Below, piece by piece: positions 33,826 through 43,689 of a DNA stretch of 64,000 bases. Origin of the DNA: Saprospiraceae bacterium (lineage in GTDB: Bacteria; Bacteroidota; Bacteroidia; Chitinophagales; Saprospiraceae); the NCBI GenBank assembly GCA_019187365.1, contig JABARE010000020.1, positions 62,001-126,000 of the forward strand, written 5' to 3'. Positions within the stretch are counted from its first letter, which is position 1. Each line of letters opens with the position of its first letter. The translations under genes were made by a program, and so were the position numbers. The notes below the pieces were generated by a model. It searched no databases and was not told the DNA's origin. It saw only the letters and a list, made by a program, of their open reading frames with translations.

Positions 33826-35760
33826 ATGCACAAGGCAATGACCATAGGGCAACGCATTTTCAGTGACGCAGGACTTCACCGGTTGGTTTTGTTTTTGCTT
33901 CCTCTGCTGATTTATGCAAACACCCTGGGACATGGCTTTGTCCTCGACGATGGCATAGTCATTACCGAGAACCGCTTTGTAAAGCAGGGTATTTCCGGGA
34001 TACCGGATCTGTTGTTGCACGATTCGTTTTACGGGTTTTTCAAAAAGGAGGGAAAGGAAAAACTCGTTGCGGGTGGTCGCTATCGCCCCATGAGCCTGAT
34101 CGTTTTCGCCATTGCGTACGAACTGGTTGGCGCCCGTGCGTTTTTCTTCCATTTACTTTCCATTCTTGCCTATGCAGCACTCTGTTATTCTCTTTACCTT
34201 TTTGTCAAACAGTTGTTGACCCCAAAACTCGGCGGGAATGCTGTAACCGTTGCCTTTTTCTTTGCGCTGGTGTTTTGTTCGCACCCGGTGCATACGGAAT
34301 GCGTGGCAAACATCAAGGGCATGGACGAGACTCTGGCGCTTTTATTCAGTGCGTTGTCTGGTCTGGTTTTTCTGAACTACCTCGATCAACGCAAAGTCTG
34401 GCAGGTGTTCGTTTCAGCAATTTTACTCCTGCTTGGGATGCTATCAAAGGAAAATGCCATCACGTACACCCTGCTCATCCCCATGGCTGCGGTGCTGGTT
34501 TACGGGAAAGCGGTTTCTGCAACGGGGCGTGCGACCTTGTGGCTTACTGTTGCCGCGGTGATTTTTTTGCTGATGCGTGCTCAGACGCTGGGCTTTAATC
34601 CGTTTAACAAGCTCAGTTCCGAGCTGATGAATAATCCGTTTCTCAAGTATGAGCAGGGGCAATCGGTTCCGATGTCGGTTGGTGAGAAGGCGGGCATCAT
34701 CACGTATTGTCTGTTTGAATACCTGCGTTTGATGTTGTGGCCACATCCCCTCACGCACGACTACTATCCGAAACACATTCCCATGCTGGGGATGTTTTCT
34801 GTAAAAAGTTTGGTTGCACTTGGTCTTTATTCGGGAATGTTGCTCATGGCCATGTTGCGCATGCGCAGGTGGCCGGTACTGTCGTTTGCCACCATTGCAT
34901 TTTTTGCTCCGCTCTTTTTGGTTTCCAATATTCTTTTTCCGGTGGGCACCAACATGGGGGAGCGTTTTCTTTTTATGCCGTCTGCCGGTTTTCTGATCGG
35001 TGCAGTTTTACTGGTATGGACTGCTGCGGGACAGCGCCCCGGCAGGACGATGTGGATCCTGGGACCGGTCGTGGCCATTTTCTGTTTCCTCACGACAATG
35101 CGCAACCCGGCATGGGCCAACAACAAGGCCCTGTTTGAGACGGACGTGCGCGTATCTGAAAACAGTGCAAAGATACACAATGCCATTGCGGGGGTGATGC
35201 TCGAGGAAGTACCCGGAATGAAGGACAGCGCGAGTATACGCGCCATTACGTCTAAGGCAAAGCCCAGGCTTGAGCGTGCGCTTGCCATTCATCCCGGATA
35301 CCTCGAAGCACAGCTGCAGATGGGCAATGCGTTTTATTACGAAGGCGACTACGAAAGGGCCATCGAGCGATACCAGTTGTTGCTGGAGCGACTGCCCGAA
35401 GACGAAAACGGTCAGCGGAATATGCAATTTGCCCTTCGTGAGCGCGGACGTCAGTTGGGGCAATCGGGAAAAGTTTCGGAAGCCAGGGAGTACATTCTCC
35501 GTTCTCTGGCGCTGAATCCTGCCGATGCGGAAGCCAACATGCTCATGGGGGTTGCCGAGGGCTCCAGTGGCAACAGTGCCCTGGCCATATCCTATTTCCG
35601 GAAGGCCATAGGTCTGGAGCCAAAAAATTCGCAAGCCTACTTCAACTTGGGCATCGCCATGCGCAATGATGGGCAGCAGGCAAAGGCGGATTCGATGTTT
35701 GCCGCTGCTAAAGCACTGGATCCGGAGGTATTCAAACGCAATGGGATGCCGGAACAATGA
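33826..35760 (+). CDS. TMTC-like membrane glycosyltransferase with TPR repeats
   Basis: A 644-residue protein. The first 430 residues hold about ten membrane helices with GT-C-type features: DDGIVITENRFV near 41 (acidic loop after helix 1), GGRYRPMSL near 84, HTECVANIKGMDE near 156 and LLGMLSKENAIT near 203. The C-terminal 210 residues are TPR repeats (GYLEAQLQMGNAFYYEGDYE and two more). The same order occurs in eukaryotic TMTC O-mannosyltransferases, so protein glycosylation is possible but unproven. Its stop overlaps the start of the hydrolase gene (ATGA). Confidence 0.78.
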   Translation: MHKAMTIGQRIFSDAGLHRLVLFLLPLLIYANTLGHGFVLDDGIVITENRFVKQGISGIPDLLLHDSFYGFFKKEGKEKLVAGGRYRPMSLIVFAIAYELVGARAFFFHLLSILAYAALCYSLYLFVKQLLTPKLGGNAVTVAFFFALVFCSHPVHTECVANIKGMDETLALLFSALSGLVFLNYLDQRKVWQVFVSAILLLLGMLSKENAITYTLLIPMAAVLVYGKAVSATGRATLWLTVAAVIFLLMRAQTLGFNPFNKLSSELMNNPFLKYEQGQSVPMSVGEKAGIITYCLFEYLRLMLWPHPLTHDYYPKHIPMLGMFSVKSLVALGLYSGMLLMAMLRMRRWPVLSFATIAFFAPLFLVSNILFPVGTNMGERFLFMPSAGFLIGAVLLVWTAAGQRPGRTMWILGPVVAIFCFLTTMRNPAWANNKALFETDVRVSENSAKIHNAIAGVMLEEVPGMKDSASIRAITSKAKPRLERALAIHPGYLEAQLQMGNAFYYEGDYERAIERYQLLLERLPEDENGQRNMQFALRERGRQLGQSGKVSEAREYILRSLALNPADAEANMLMGVAEGSSGNSALAISYFRKAIGLEPKNSQAYFNLGIAMRNDGQQAKADSMFAAAKALDPEVFKRNGMPEQ

Positions 35761-38684
35761 GGCAAGGCCTGCTCATATGGATGTTAGCAGGGTTTGCCGG
35801 GGTGGCTGTTGCGCAGCCCGTTGAAGCCAGGAGGTGGGTTGATTCGACCATGTCTGCCTTAAGTCTGCGCGAAAAAATCGGACAACTTTTTGTCATTCGG
35901 TCGTTTGCCCGGGACACGCCGGAGGTAGGGGGTCTGGAGGAAGACCTCATTGTGCGATATGGCGTTGGCGGTGTTTGTTTTTTTAAGGGAACGACGGAAA
36001 ATCTTGCAGCGAGGGCGAAGCATTACCAGCGCGCAGCGAGGGTCCCCCTGCTGATGAGCATAGACGGCGAATGGGGTTTGGGTATGCGGATGACCGACAT
36101 CCCAGCGTTTCCGAAGCAGCTCTGCCTTGGAGCCCTGAGCGACAATCGCCCCATATATGCGATGGGGAAAGAAATCGCACGACAGATGCGAGCCATAGGA
36201 CTTCATATGAATTTTGCACCGGTGGCCGACATCAACAACAACCCGGCCAATCCGGTTATTAACGAACGTTCGTTTGGATCCGGCAGGAAAGAGGTGACCG
36301 CAAAGGTATTTGCTTACCTGCGGGGACTCGAAGACGGAGGCGTTCTGGCCTGTCTGAAACATTTTCCGGGTCACGGCGATACGGACGTTGATTCGCATGC
36401 CGACCTGCCAGTGCTTGCGCATACACGCCAGCGGTTGGACAGTCTGGAACTCTATCCCTTTGCTGCTTTGCTGGCCCTTAAACCAGCTGCAGTTATGACG
36501 GGTCATTTGCACATTCCTGAACTTGACGCGACGCCACAGCTTTCGGCCAGTCTGTCTCCCGAGATTGCCGGTGCGCTGCTGCGGGAGGAGCTGGGTTTTG
36601 AAGGCCTGATCGTAACCGACGCGCTTGAGATGCAGGGCGTCACGCGCAATTTCACCGATGACGAAATAGCCATTCGAGCTTTTGAAGCAGGCAGTGATGT
36701 TTTGCTGCTGCACCGGAACGTACCGGCAGCAATTGACGCCATTGAGGCGGCTCTTGTTTCGGGGCGTATTGGCCTCCGTGCCCTGGAAGAAAAACTCCGT
36801 CGTGTTCTGTTTGCAAAATGGCGTGTGGCTTTAAATGCAGAAGAAGTTGCCGCAAACGGGAGATCGTTTGTGGAAGACGCGAAGCGCAAGATAGAGGCTA
36901 TCAACGACAGACTATACCGCAAGGCCATGTGTCTGGCGCGAGATCCCGATAAGAATGTCCCCATACGCGAGTTGCCCGGCCAGTTGCTGTGTCTGCAACT
37001 CGGTACGGGTGATGCAAGCCCATTTACAGACCGCATGCGCCATTATGCAGGAACTGCGATGTGGTCGGTGATCACTGCGGAGCAAACGGCCGATTCCCTG
37101 AAGATGCTGGTGGACGCTTCGGATGTTGTCGTCATTCACGTGCACGGCCTCCATTACCGGGCGAAAGCAAATTACGGAATGGACCTTGAGGGGCTGCAAA
37201 GGATCAACCCGTTGTTGCGGGGTAAGCGCTGCATCGTCGTTTTGTTTGGCTGCCCATATGTGGCGAGGTATTTTCCGGCACATGCAAGTCTGGTACTTGC
37301 ACATGAAGAAAACACGACGAGCATGGACATTGCGGCGCAGATGCTTTTTGGCACGGATCCATTCCGGGGTATTGCCCCGGTTGACGTAGCACCCGTGCTC
37401 GTGCAGGGGCGTGGTGTCTTCAGGCCCTCACTGCAGCGCATGGGTTTTTCCATACCGGAGGCTCAGGAAATGGACCGCGACAGTTTGCAGCAAATCGATC
37501 AGATCGCATGGTCGCTGATTGCTGCGGGTGCTGCGCCTGGCTGCCAGATCGCTGTTACGCGTAACAACAAAATCGTTTACCTGAAATCATTTGGTCACCT
37601 GGCCTGGGATTCCCTGCAAGCGGTGACTGATCAGACAATTTACGACGTTGCCTCCCTCACCAAGGTATGTTGTACGGCTCCCGTTATGCTGCAGCTTGAG
37701 GATCAGGGTAAGCTTTCCTTTTCTGACCGATATGCTGATTACTTTCCAGAATTTGGTGCAGGAGACAAGCACCACCTCCGTTTCAGGGATGTTTTTCTGC
37801 ATCAGGGAGGATTGCCTGCCTGGATTCCATTTTACAAGAGCACGCTGCCACTGCCCGGGCAGGGAGACAGCACTTCTTCAAAATTTTACGACAAGGTTGC
37901 TTCCCGCGAATTTGCAATTCCCGTATGCGATTCGATGTACCTCCGAACAAATTATCTGGACAGCATTTTTGATCACATCCTTTTGGCACCGCTGGTTCCG
38001 GCTCGCGGATATTTGTATTCCGATGTAGGCTTTTACCACCTGCCCAGGCTCGTGCGCAGCAGAACGGGTGTGTCATTTGATCGCTATTTTTCACGTGAGA
38101 TTGCAGCACCGCTCGGTCTTCAACGAACCGTTTTCAATCCATTGGCGAAGGGATTTTCTAGGGAGCGGATAGCACCCACAGAAGAAGACCGGTACTGGCG
38201 CATGGGGCAGATCAGGGGATATGTTCACGATATGGGGGCGGCGATGTTGGGTGGCATTGGTGCTCACGCAGGGTTATTTTCAAATGCCCTGGAAGTTGCA
38301 ACGATCATGCAACTCTTTTTAAATCGAGGGCAATGGGGTGGGCGAGAGATCCTGCAGGCGTCGTCTGTGGCTACGATGACCCGTCGCGATCCGGAAAGGC
38401 GACGACGGGCTTTATTCTTTGATATGCCGGCCCTCAACGACACCATTGCTCCTTATGTTTCGCCCCGCGCCTCCATACGAACGTTTGGTCATCAGGGTTT
38501 TACAGGCACCTGTGCTTGGGCAGATCCCGACTGGGGTATCAACTATGTTTTTTTGTCAAACCGGACGTACCCCGATGCGTCGGTAAACCTGTTGCACCGG
38601 GAGCGTTACCGCACCAAAATTCAGGATCAGATTTACCGTTCTCTGATGAAGCATGCCCAGACGGTATACCAAAATTACCCATGA
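35757..38684 (+). CDS. GH3 beta-N-acetylglucosaminidase fused to a serine hydrolase (beta-lactamase fold)
   Basis: A 975-residue exported protein (signal to about residue 19). Residues 30-380 form a NagZ-like GH3 domain with KHFPGHGDTDVDSH at 201-214 (catalytic Asp/His loop) and nucleophile Asp288 in IVTDALEMQGV. A GH3 C-terminal-like domain follows. Residues about 600-970 form a class C beta-lactamase/DD-peptidase domain with SLTK at 633-636, YSD at 754-756 and HQG at 912-914. This suggests two activities on peptidoglycan: cutting the glycan and acting on the peptide. The fusion is known in Bacteroidota. Coupled to the TMTC-like gene. Confidence 0.9.
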   Translation: MRQGLLIWMLAGFAGVAVAQPVEARRWVDSTMSALSLREKIGQLFVIRSFARDTPEVGGLEEDLIVRYGVGGVCFFKGTTENLAARAKHYQRAARVPLLMSIDGEWGLGMRMTDIPAFPKQLCLGALSDNRPIYAMGKEIARQMRAIGLHMNFAPVADINNNPANPVINERSFGSGRKEVTAKVFAYLRGLEDGGVLACLKHFPGHGDTDVDSHADLPVLAHTRQRLDSLELYPFAALLALKPAAVMTGHLHIPELDATPQLSASLSPEIAGALLREELGFEGLIVTDALEMQGVTRNFTDDEIAIRAFEAGSDVLLLHRNVPAAIDAIEAALVSGRIGLRALEEKLRRVLFAKWRVALNAEEVAANGRSFVEDAKRKIEAINDRLYRKAMCLARDPDKNVPIRELPGQLLCLQLGTGDASPFTDRMRHYAGTAMWSVITAEQTADSLKMLVDASDVVVIHVHGLHYRAKANYGMDLEGLQRINPLLRGKRCIVVLFGCPYVARYFPAHASLVLAHEENTTSMDIAAQMLFGTDPFRGIAPVDVAPVLVQGRGVFRPSLQRMGFSIPEAQEMDRDSLQQIDQIAWSLIAAGAAPGCQIAVTRNNKIVYLKSFGHLAWDSLQAVTDQTIYDVASLTKVCCTAPVMLQLEDQGKLSFSDRYADYFPEFGAGDKHHLRFRDVFLHQGGLPAWIPFYKSTLPLPGQGDSTSSKFYDKVASREFAIPVCDSMYLRTNYLDSIFDHILLAPLVPARGYLYSDVGFYHLPRLVRSRTGVSFDRYFSREIAAPLGLQRTVFNPLAKGFSRERIAPTEEDRYWRMGQIRGYVHDMGAAMLGGIGAHAGLFSNALEVATIMQLFLNRGQWGGREILQASSVATMTRRDPERRRRALFFDMPALNDTIAPYVSPRASIRTFGHQGFTGTCAWADPDWGINYVFLSNRTYPDASVNLLHRERYRTKIQDQIYRSLMKHAQTVYQNYP

Positions 38685-38724
38685 CAGCGGCCATTGGATT
38701 AATGTATAATATTGCACTACCGCA

Positions 38725-39945
38725 ATGTTGCTAACGACACGCATCGCTTTCAGGTATCTGTTTAGCAGAAAATCCTCGCAGGCCATTCATTGGATTACGG
38801 GCATTTCCGTCTTTGGAATAGCGGTGGGAACTGCTGCGCTGATCCTGGTGTTGTCGGTGTTCAATGGTTTTGAGGACCTGCTTTCCGGTATGTTCGGCCG
38901 ATTCAATCCAGATGTGAAGCTCGTTGCCAGCAATGCAAAGTTCTTTGACGAGGACAGCCTGTTGATGATGCGGTTGCGGTCCCTGGATGGCGTGGAAGCC
39001 CTGAGCCGCTCTCTTGAGGAAGTCGCCATGTTTCAATATGGAGATGCTCAGGAATTCGGAATGATCCGGGGAGTGGATTCATCATTTTCAAAGGCCATCG
39101 ACATGGGAGAGGCCACCGTTGAGGGTAGCTTTGCCACCCAATCCGGTAAGCGTGCGCTGGCCAACCTTGGAAGTGGTTTAAGCGGCAGATTGGGTGTAAG
39201 GGTGAGTGACTTTGGAGAACCCCTTCGGGTGTTTCTACCCGATGCCTCGCCGGGCGATGGCCCGTCGCTCCAGGCATACCAGGATTTCCCCATCACGGTG
39301 CAGTCGACCTACAGTTTTCAGCAGGAGAGCGATTACAACACGGCGATCACCGACCTCGACTACCTGAGGGAACGGCTGAACCGGAATGGAGTTTTAAGCG
39401 CCATTGACCTGCGCGTGAAAAAGGGGTACAATCCCGAAGGGGTTGCCCGTCAAGTTCAGACCATGGCAGGCCCTGGTTACATAGCCAAAGACCGCTACCG
39501 GCAAGATGAGGCTTTTTTTAAGATCATGAAGTTGGAAAAATGGTTGTTTTACGCACTGTTTTCGCTTACGCTGGTGTTGGTTTCTTTTACCATTGTAGGT
39601 GCTCTTTGGATGGTGGTTTTGGAGAAGCGCTTTGACATCTCCGTATTGAAATGCTTAGGAATGGAGAACCGTGCTGCAAAGAGCATCTTTATCTGGTTGT
39701 CCTGGTATATCTGCCTGGCAGGGCTGACGATCGGTTTTGGGATAGCCCTTGGATTCTATGCTTTGCAAAAGGAATACGGACTGATCGGGGTGCCAGCGGA
39801 ATTCATCATCGACGCATACCCCATTCAGTTGCGTTTGCTCGATTTTTTCCTGGTGTCTGTAACGGTTTTACTCATCGGCTTTCTGGCTTCCGCAATGCCG
39901 GCGCAGAAGGTTGGAGAGATCCAGCCCGTTTTTCGTGAGGAATAA
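38725..39945 (+). CDS. LolC/LolE-type ABC permease
   Basis: A 406-residue inner-membrane protein of the lipoprotein-release family. The N-terminal SRKSSQAIHWITGISVFGIAVG near 14-35 leads into helix 1; a periplasmic domain runs to about 265; three helices follow (LFYALFSLTLVLVSFTIVGA, WYICLAGLTIGFGIALG, FFLVSVTVLLIGFL). FDISVLKCLGM near 306 is the usual coupling segment. No ATPase gene is adjacent; in Bacteroidota lolD often lies elsewhere. The -7 box is weak (TAATATTG). Starts 40 bases after the hydrolase gene. Confidence 0.86.
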   Translation: MLLTTRIAFRYLFSRKSSQAIHWITGISVFGIAVGTAALILVLSVFNGFEDLLSGMFGRFNPDVKLVASNAKFFDEDSLLMMRLRSLDGVEALSRSLEEVAMFQYGDAQEFGMIRGVDSSFSKAIDMGEATVEGSFATQSGKRALANLGSGLSGRLGVRVSDFGEPLRVFLPDASPGDGPSLQAYQDFPITVQSTYSFQQESDYNTAITDLDYLRERLNRNGVLSAIDLRVKKGYNPEGVARQVQTMAGPGYIAKDRYRQDEAFFKIMKLEKWLFYALFSLTLVLVSFTIVGALWMVVLEKRFDISVLKCLGMENRAAKSIFIWLSWYICLAGLTIGFGIALGFYALQKEYGLIGVPAEFIIDAYPIQLRLLDFFLVSVTVLLIGFLASAMPAQKVGEIQPVFREE

Positions 39946-39949
39946 TTTC

Positions 39950-39957
39950 TAATTTTG
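39950..39957 (+). promoter_or_regulatory. -7 promoter box TAATTTTG
   Basis: Perfect TAnnTTTG match six bases before the GTG start at 39964; the mRNA would be leaderless or nearly so. Confidence 0.55.
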
Positions 39958-39963
39958 CGCCCT

Positions 39964-40353
39964 GTGGAATTGTGGGAATTCGAATTTGAGTGGTTGCGCA
40001 TCCGGCATTTTGTCAAGAAGCGCATAGGGTCGCAATCCCTGCCCGAGCTCAACGCAATTTTGCTGCTCATCGGGGTACAGGAACTGGGTCGAACACGTGC
40101 TGAGCGTTTTTCAAAAGAGGAGAAAACCGATCTGATGCACGTGGCTTCCTGCCGGCTGCTGAGCGAAGACGGATACTATTCATTTAAGGGACTTGATCAG
40201 GACGGCTGGCCTCATTATGAAATGCTGAAGCCATTTCGTTTACGGGGTGTCGAACAGCAGGAACAATATTTGCGCGAAAAAATCATTGATTATTTTAAGC
40301 GCGAATATGCGGATGAGCTCGCGGCGCTGGAAAGTCATGAAGGACCATGTTGA
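39964..40353 (+). CDS. Conserved Bacteroidota protein of unknown function
   Basis: A 129-residue soluble protein with no ATG near its front; the start is taken as GTG 39964 (MELWEFEFEWLRIRHFVKKR). From memory, similar small proteins with EFEWL-IRH and LPELNAILLLIGVQELG are found throughout Bacteroidota. The rest is helical and charged. A perfect -7 box overlaps the upstream frame, which excludes the earlier TTG at 39955. The function is unknown; not close to any enzyme family I know. Confidence 0.72.
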   Translation: MELWEFEFEWLRIRHFVKKRIGSQSLPELNAILLLIGVQELGRTRAERFSKEEKTDLMHVASCRLLSEDGYYSFKGLDQDGWPHYEMLKPFRLRGVEQQEQYLREKIIDYFKREYADELAALESHEGPC

Positions 40354-40377
40354 TACAAAGTAAATAAAAGGCATGTC

Positions 40378-41034
40378 ATGAATAAATCGATTTTCATTCT
40401 TGCAGCAGCGGTCTTTGTCCTGGGTGCTTGCTCAGGCAAGAAGGGTGTTGCGGAAGAATCCATGGCGGTCATAGAGACCGATTTTGGCAAGATCACGGTA
40501 AGGTTGTACGACAGTACTCCAAAGCACAAGGAGAATTTCGTGCGACTGGTAAGGGAAGGCTACTATGACGGTTTGTTGTTCCACCGGGTGATCCAGGGAT
40601 TTATGATGCAAGGGGGCGACCCCGGCTCGAAAAATGCCCCGGCGGGAGCAATGCTTGGGAATGGCGGTCCGGGATATACGGTGCCTGCTGAAATTGGCCG
40701 AAAACATTTCAAGGGAGCTCTTGCTGCTGCCCGGATGGGCGACGCGGCGAATCCACAACGGGCATCTTCCGGATCACAATTTTATATCGTCCAGGGTAAG
40801 CCCGTTGGCTCTGCAGATTTGCAGCAAATGGCTGCTGCCAGCGGGGTGCATTACACACCGGAAGAAATGCAGACCTACGCACAACGCGGTGGCACACCGT
40901 TTTTGGATGGAGCTTACACGGTATTTGGCGAAGTGGTCGAAGGCATGGAAGTCATCGACGCGATCTGCAGCCAGCCTTGCGATCCGGCTAATCGTCCGTT
41001 GAAGGATGTTTCCATGAAAATCCGGATGCGTTGA
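40378..41034 (+). CDS. Cyclophilin-type peptidyl-prolyl isomerase, lipoprotein
   Basis: A 218-residue lipoprotein (lipobox VLGAC, Cys at about 19) with a cyclophilin domain: IETDFGKITVRLYD near 32, NFVRLVREGYYDGLLFHRVI, GFMMQGGDP near 75, SSGSQFYIV near 130 and YTVFGEVVEGMEVID near 180. Helps fold proteins in the periplasm. An insertion of about 25 residues after QGKPV (SADLQQMAAASGVHYTPEEM) is shared with the next gene. It lies 35 bases ahead of a second cyclophilin, so the pair is a duplication. Confidence 0.93.
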   Translation: MNKSIFILAAAVFVLGACSGKKGVAEESMAVIETDFGKITVRLYDSTPKHKENFVRLVREGYYDGLLFHRVIQGFMMQGGDPGSKNAPAGAMLGNGGPGYTVPAEIGRKHFKGALAAARMGDAANPQRASSGSQFYIVQGKPVGSADLQQMAAASGVHYTPEEMQTYAQRGGTPFLDGAYTVFGEVVEGMEVIDAICSQPCDPANRPLKDVSMKIRMR

Positions 41035-41068
41035 GATTCTACTCATTGATTTTTTAAAATAGTGTCCT

Positions 41069-41953
41069 ATGAACCGATTGATTTTAATGCTAATAGCATT
41101 CTTTTGCTGCCAGTGCGCGTTTGCACAAAAGGCAGCATTCAGGCCTGACCATGCCAGCGTGCGCATACCGGCCACCATTTCTTTCCGAAACGAAAGCAAA
41201 GGTGCAGATCGCTACGAGTGGAGTTTTGGAGACGGCGCCCAATCGACCGAAGTCTCCCCTTCGCATCTTTACCTGAAGTCGGGAAGGTATGTGGTCATAC
41301 TCAAAGCATTCAAAGGAAAAAAAATGAAACAAGTACAACACGAAATTGACGTGCTTCCTCCTGAAGGGTGTGTCGTCAGCATTGAAACCCCAATGGGGAC
41401 CATGGTGGCCAAATTGTATGACCAGACGCCGAAGCACCGGGACAATTTTTTTAAACTTGTTGAAGAGGGGTTTTTCGACGATTTGTTGTTTCACCGCGTC
41501 ATTTCGGGTTTTATGATACAGGGCGGCGACCCGAATTCCCGGGGGGCGGATAAATCAAAGATGTTGGGCGGTGGAGGCCCGGGCTACACCGTACCGGCAG
41601 AATTCAATCCGGCACTGATCCACAAAAAGGGGGCCCTGGCAGCTGCGCGCACGGGCGACCAGGTCAATCCGAAGAAAGAGTCTTCCGGATCGCAGTTTTA
41701 CATCGTGCAGGGTAACGTTCAGTCCGATCAATCCCTGACTCAGAATGAAGAACGCAAGGGCATCCGGTATAACGCCGAACAGCGTGCAGCCTACCAAAGC
41801 CTGGGAGGAACGCCTTTTCTCGACATGGATTATACTGTATTCGGAGAGGTGGTTTACGGTCTTGAAGTTATAGACAAGATTGCGGCTACCAAGACCGAAC
41901 GGGGAGATCGACCAGCGGCAGATGTTACCATGAAGATCCGCGCTGTACATTGA
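41069..41953 (+). CDS. PKD domain-cyclophilin fusion, exported
   Basis: A 294-residue exported protein (signal MNRLILMLIAFFCCQCAFA). Residues about 25-95 form a PKD domain (YEWSFGDGAQSTEVSPSHLY, SGRYVVILKA); residues 105-290 form a cyclophilin domain with FHRVISGFMIQGGDPN, SSGSQFYIVQ and YTVFGEVVYG. PKD domains usually bind other proteins or sugars at the cell surface, so the fusion may aim the isomerase at certain clients. It follows the cyclophilin lipoprotein gene. Confidence 0.9.
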   Translation: MNRLILMLIAFFCCQCAFAQKAAFRPDHASVRIPATISFRNESKGADRYEWSFGDGAQSTEVSPSHLYLKSGRYVVILKAFKGKKMKQVQHEIDVLPPEGCVVSIETPMGTMVAKLYDQTPKHRDNFFKLVEEGFFDDLLFHRVISGFMIQGGDPNSRGADKSKMLGGGGPGYTVPAEFNPALIHKKGALAAARTGDQVNPKKESSGSQFYIVQGNVQSDQSLTQNEERKGIRYNAEQRAAYQSLGGTPFLDMDYTVFGEVVYGLEVIDKIAATKTERGDRPAADVTMKIRAVH

Positions 41954-42072
41954 AGGTGCAGAAAGCGGGTCCGCGAAGAAACTGACGCACGTTGTTTGCC
42001 TGTAAAAGTGCGTTCAGTTGTAGAGGAAAAAATCGCAATGAGCCTATGTGGTGCAGGATGGGTGCTTCAGCA

Positions 42073-43473
42073 TCAGAGGCTGAAGTAGCGGATCATGCTT
42101 TGAACGTCTTTGTCCTGTTGGAGTGAAGGCACCATATCCAGGAGCATGCTGGACATAGGTGCATTTTCATTCAGGGCTTCTTCCAAACACTCAAAGGCGA
42201 ATTCGCGTTGGTCCGACAGAAAGTAAAAAGCCGATTTACAGTAGAGCAGGTCGGCACCGAAACTGTATTTGTCTGCCCGCTCGAGGAATTTTTCAGCTTT
42301 TGCAAATTCTTTTTGTCTGAGCAGGAAGGTGATGAGCATAGTCCAGTATTGGCTTTGCTCCTGGCCGCAACGCGCGGCGCGTTTGAAATGGATTTCCGCT
42401 TTTTTAATGAGTCCCTTCATGTCATAGGCTCGGGCAATGCTGGCGTGAAACTCTTCTCGGCAGTCGTCTAGGTCTATGGCATTGAGATAGCACTTGATGG
42501 CTTTGTTGAAATTGCCTTCTTGCAAATGGCATTCGCCGAGGTAATAGAAGACCTCTTCGTTATAGGGGTCGTTGATGGCCGCTTTTTGAAGACGCAGCTT
42601 TGCTTCTTTGTATCGCCCGAGCTTGATCAGGCACTCAGACATATAGACCACGAGTTCCGGATCGGGGCCGAACATTTCGCTGGCTTCGAGGTAGGACCCC
42701 AGAGCTTTTTCGTATTGTCCGATCTGAAGACACAGTTCTGCACAATCGAGATAGCCCTGTTCGAATTGTGGGTTGATCAGAAAGGAATATTCGAGTGCTT
42801 CAACGGCTTTTTCATATTCTCCCAGACAGGAGTGCGCATGGCCAAGGTTGTACCACGCCAGGTAGGAATATGGATTGTGGTCGATGATGCTTTGGTGAAG
42901 GCGTATGCTTTCCTCGTATTTTTTGGAAAACTCTACGCTGATCCATATTTGTTCGAGGGCTTCGTGATTGTTTGGATTGATCAGCAGCGCCTCGCGCAGG
43001 GTATCGAACATTTTATTAAAATCCTTCATGGTTTCATAGATGAAAGCTTCAACTAAAAGAACATCCGGCAAATCGGTTTCCTGAATGTTGCATTTCAAAT
43101 CCATGATTATCCCGAGGCTTTCGCTGTAGTGGCACATTAGTGCGTGGGCCCTTGCTCTGAGCAGGGGAATGTCCTGATTCATCGGGGAGATGGCGTAGAC
43201 CTGGTCTAGCACTTCAAGGGCATCTGCTGGCCGGAGAGTGGCCATGAGCAGTTTGGACTTGATGAGGTAAAAGTCCTGTTTGTACATGTACAAAAGAAGT
43301 GCCTGATCGACGAGGTTAAGGGCTTTGTCGAGCTGGAAGTGGCGCTCGTAATATTGAATCAATCGGAGGTAATAGGCTTCTTCGCAGAATTCGCGATTTT
43401 GAAGTTGCCCTTGCTCTTCAAATTCAGTAATGAGTTTAGAAAGGATGTGATCTGGCTTCGTCCTTTTCGGCAT
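42073..43473 (-). CDS. Tetratricopeptide-repeat protein
   Basis: A 466-residue protein with no signal peptide or membrane helix, made almost entirely of TPR helices: for example NPYSYLAWYNLGHAHSCLGE (near 196), DPELVVYMSECLIKLGRYKE and PYNEEVFYYLGECHLQEGNF. Such proteins act as binding scaffolds. Starts MPKRTKPDHILS. A near-consensus -7 box (TACTTTTA, 43504-43511) lies 30 bases upstream. I cannot name a partner; neighbours are unrelated. Confidence 0.82.
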   Translation of the reverse strand: MPKRTKPDHILSKLITEFEEQGQLQNREFCEEAYYLRLIQYYERHFQLDKALNLVDQALLLYMYKQDFYLIKSKLLMATLRPADALEVLDQVYAISPMNQDIPLLRARAHALMCHYSESLGIIMDLKCNIQETDLPDVLLVEAFIYETMKDFNKMFDTLREALLINPNNHEALEQIWISVEFSKKYEESIRLHQSIIDHNPYSYLAWYNLGHAHSCLGEYEKAVEALEYSFLINPQFEQGYLDCAELCLQIGQYEKALGSYLEASEMFGPDPELVVYMSECLIKLGRYKEAKLRLQKAAINDPYNEEVFYYLGECHLQEGNFNKAIKCYLNAIDLDDCREEFHASIARAYDMKGLIKKAEIHFKRAARCGQEQSQYWTMLITFLLRQKEFAKAEKFLERADKYSFGADLLYCKSAFYFLSDQREFAFECLEEALNENAPMSSMLLDMVPSLQQDKDVQSMIRYFSL

Positions 43474-43689
43474 AGCTTCCTCAGGGGATTATTAAATGCG
43501 TTGTAAAAGTAAGACGAAATGTTAAAAAACCATCCGCGCCCATTTCTTTTTTGCCGCCAGGCCAACACATCAAAAATCCCGATATTTGAGGATGTTGCAC
43601 AGGTACAAGTCTTTACAGTTTATACTGAAATTGCATGTATAAAATGATCACATTGTAAGTGCCTAATTGTCACCCAGCAAGCCGCCAGA

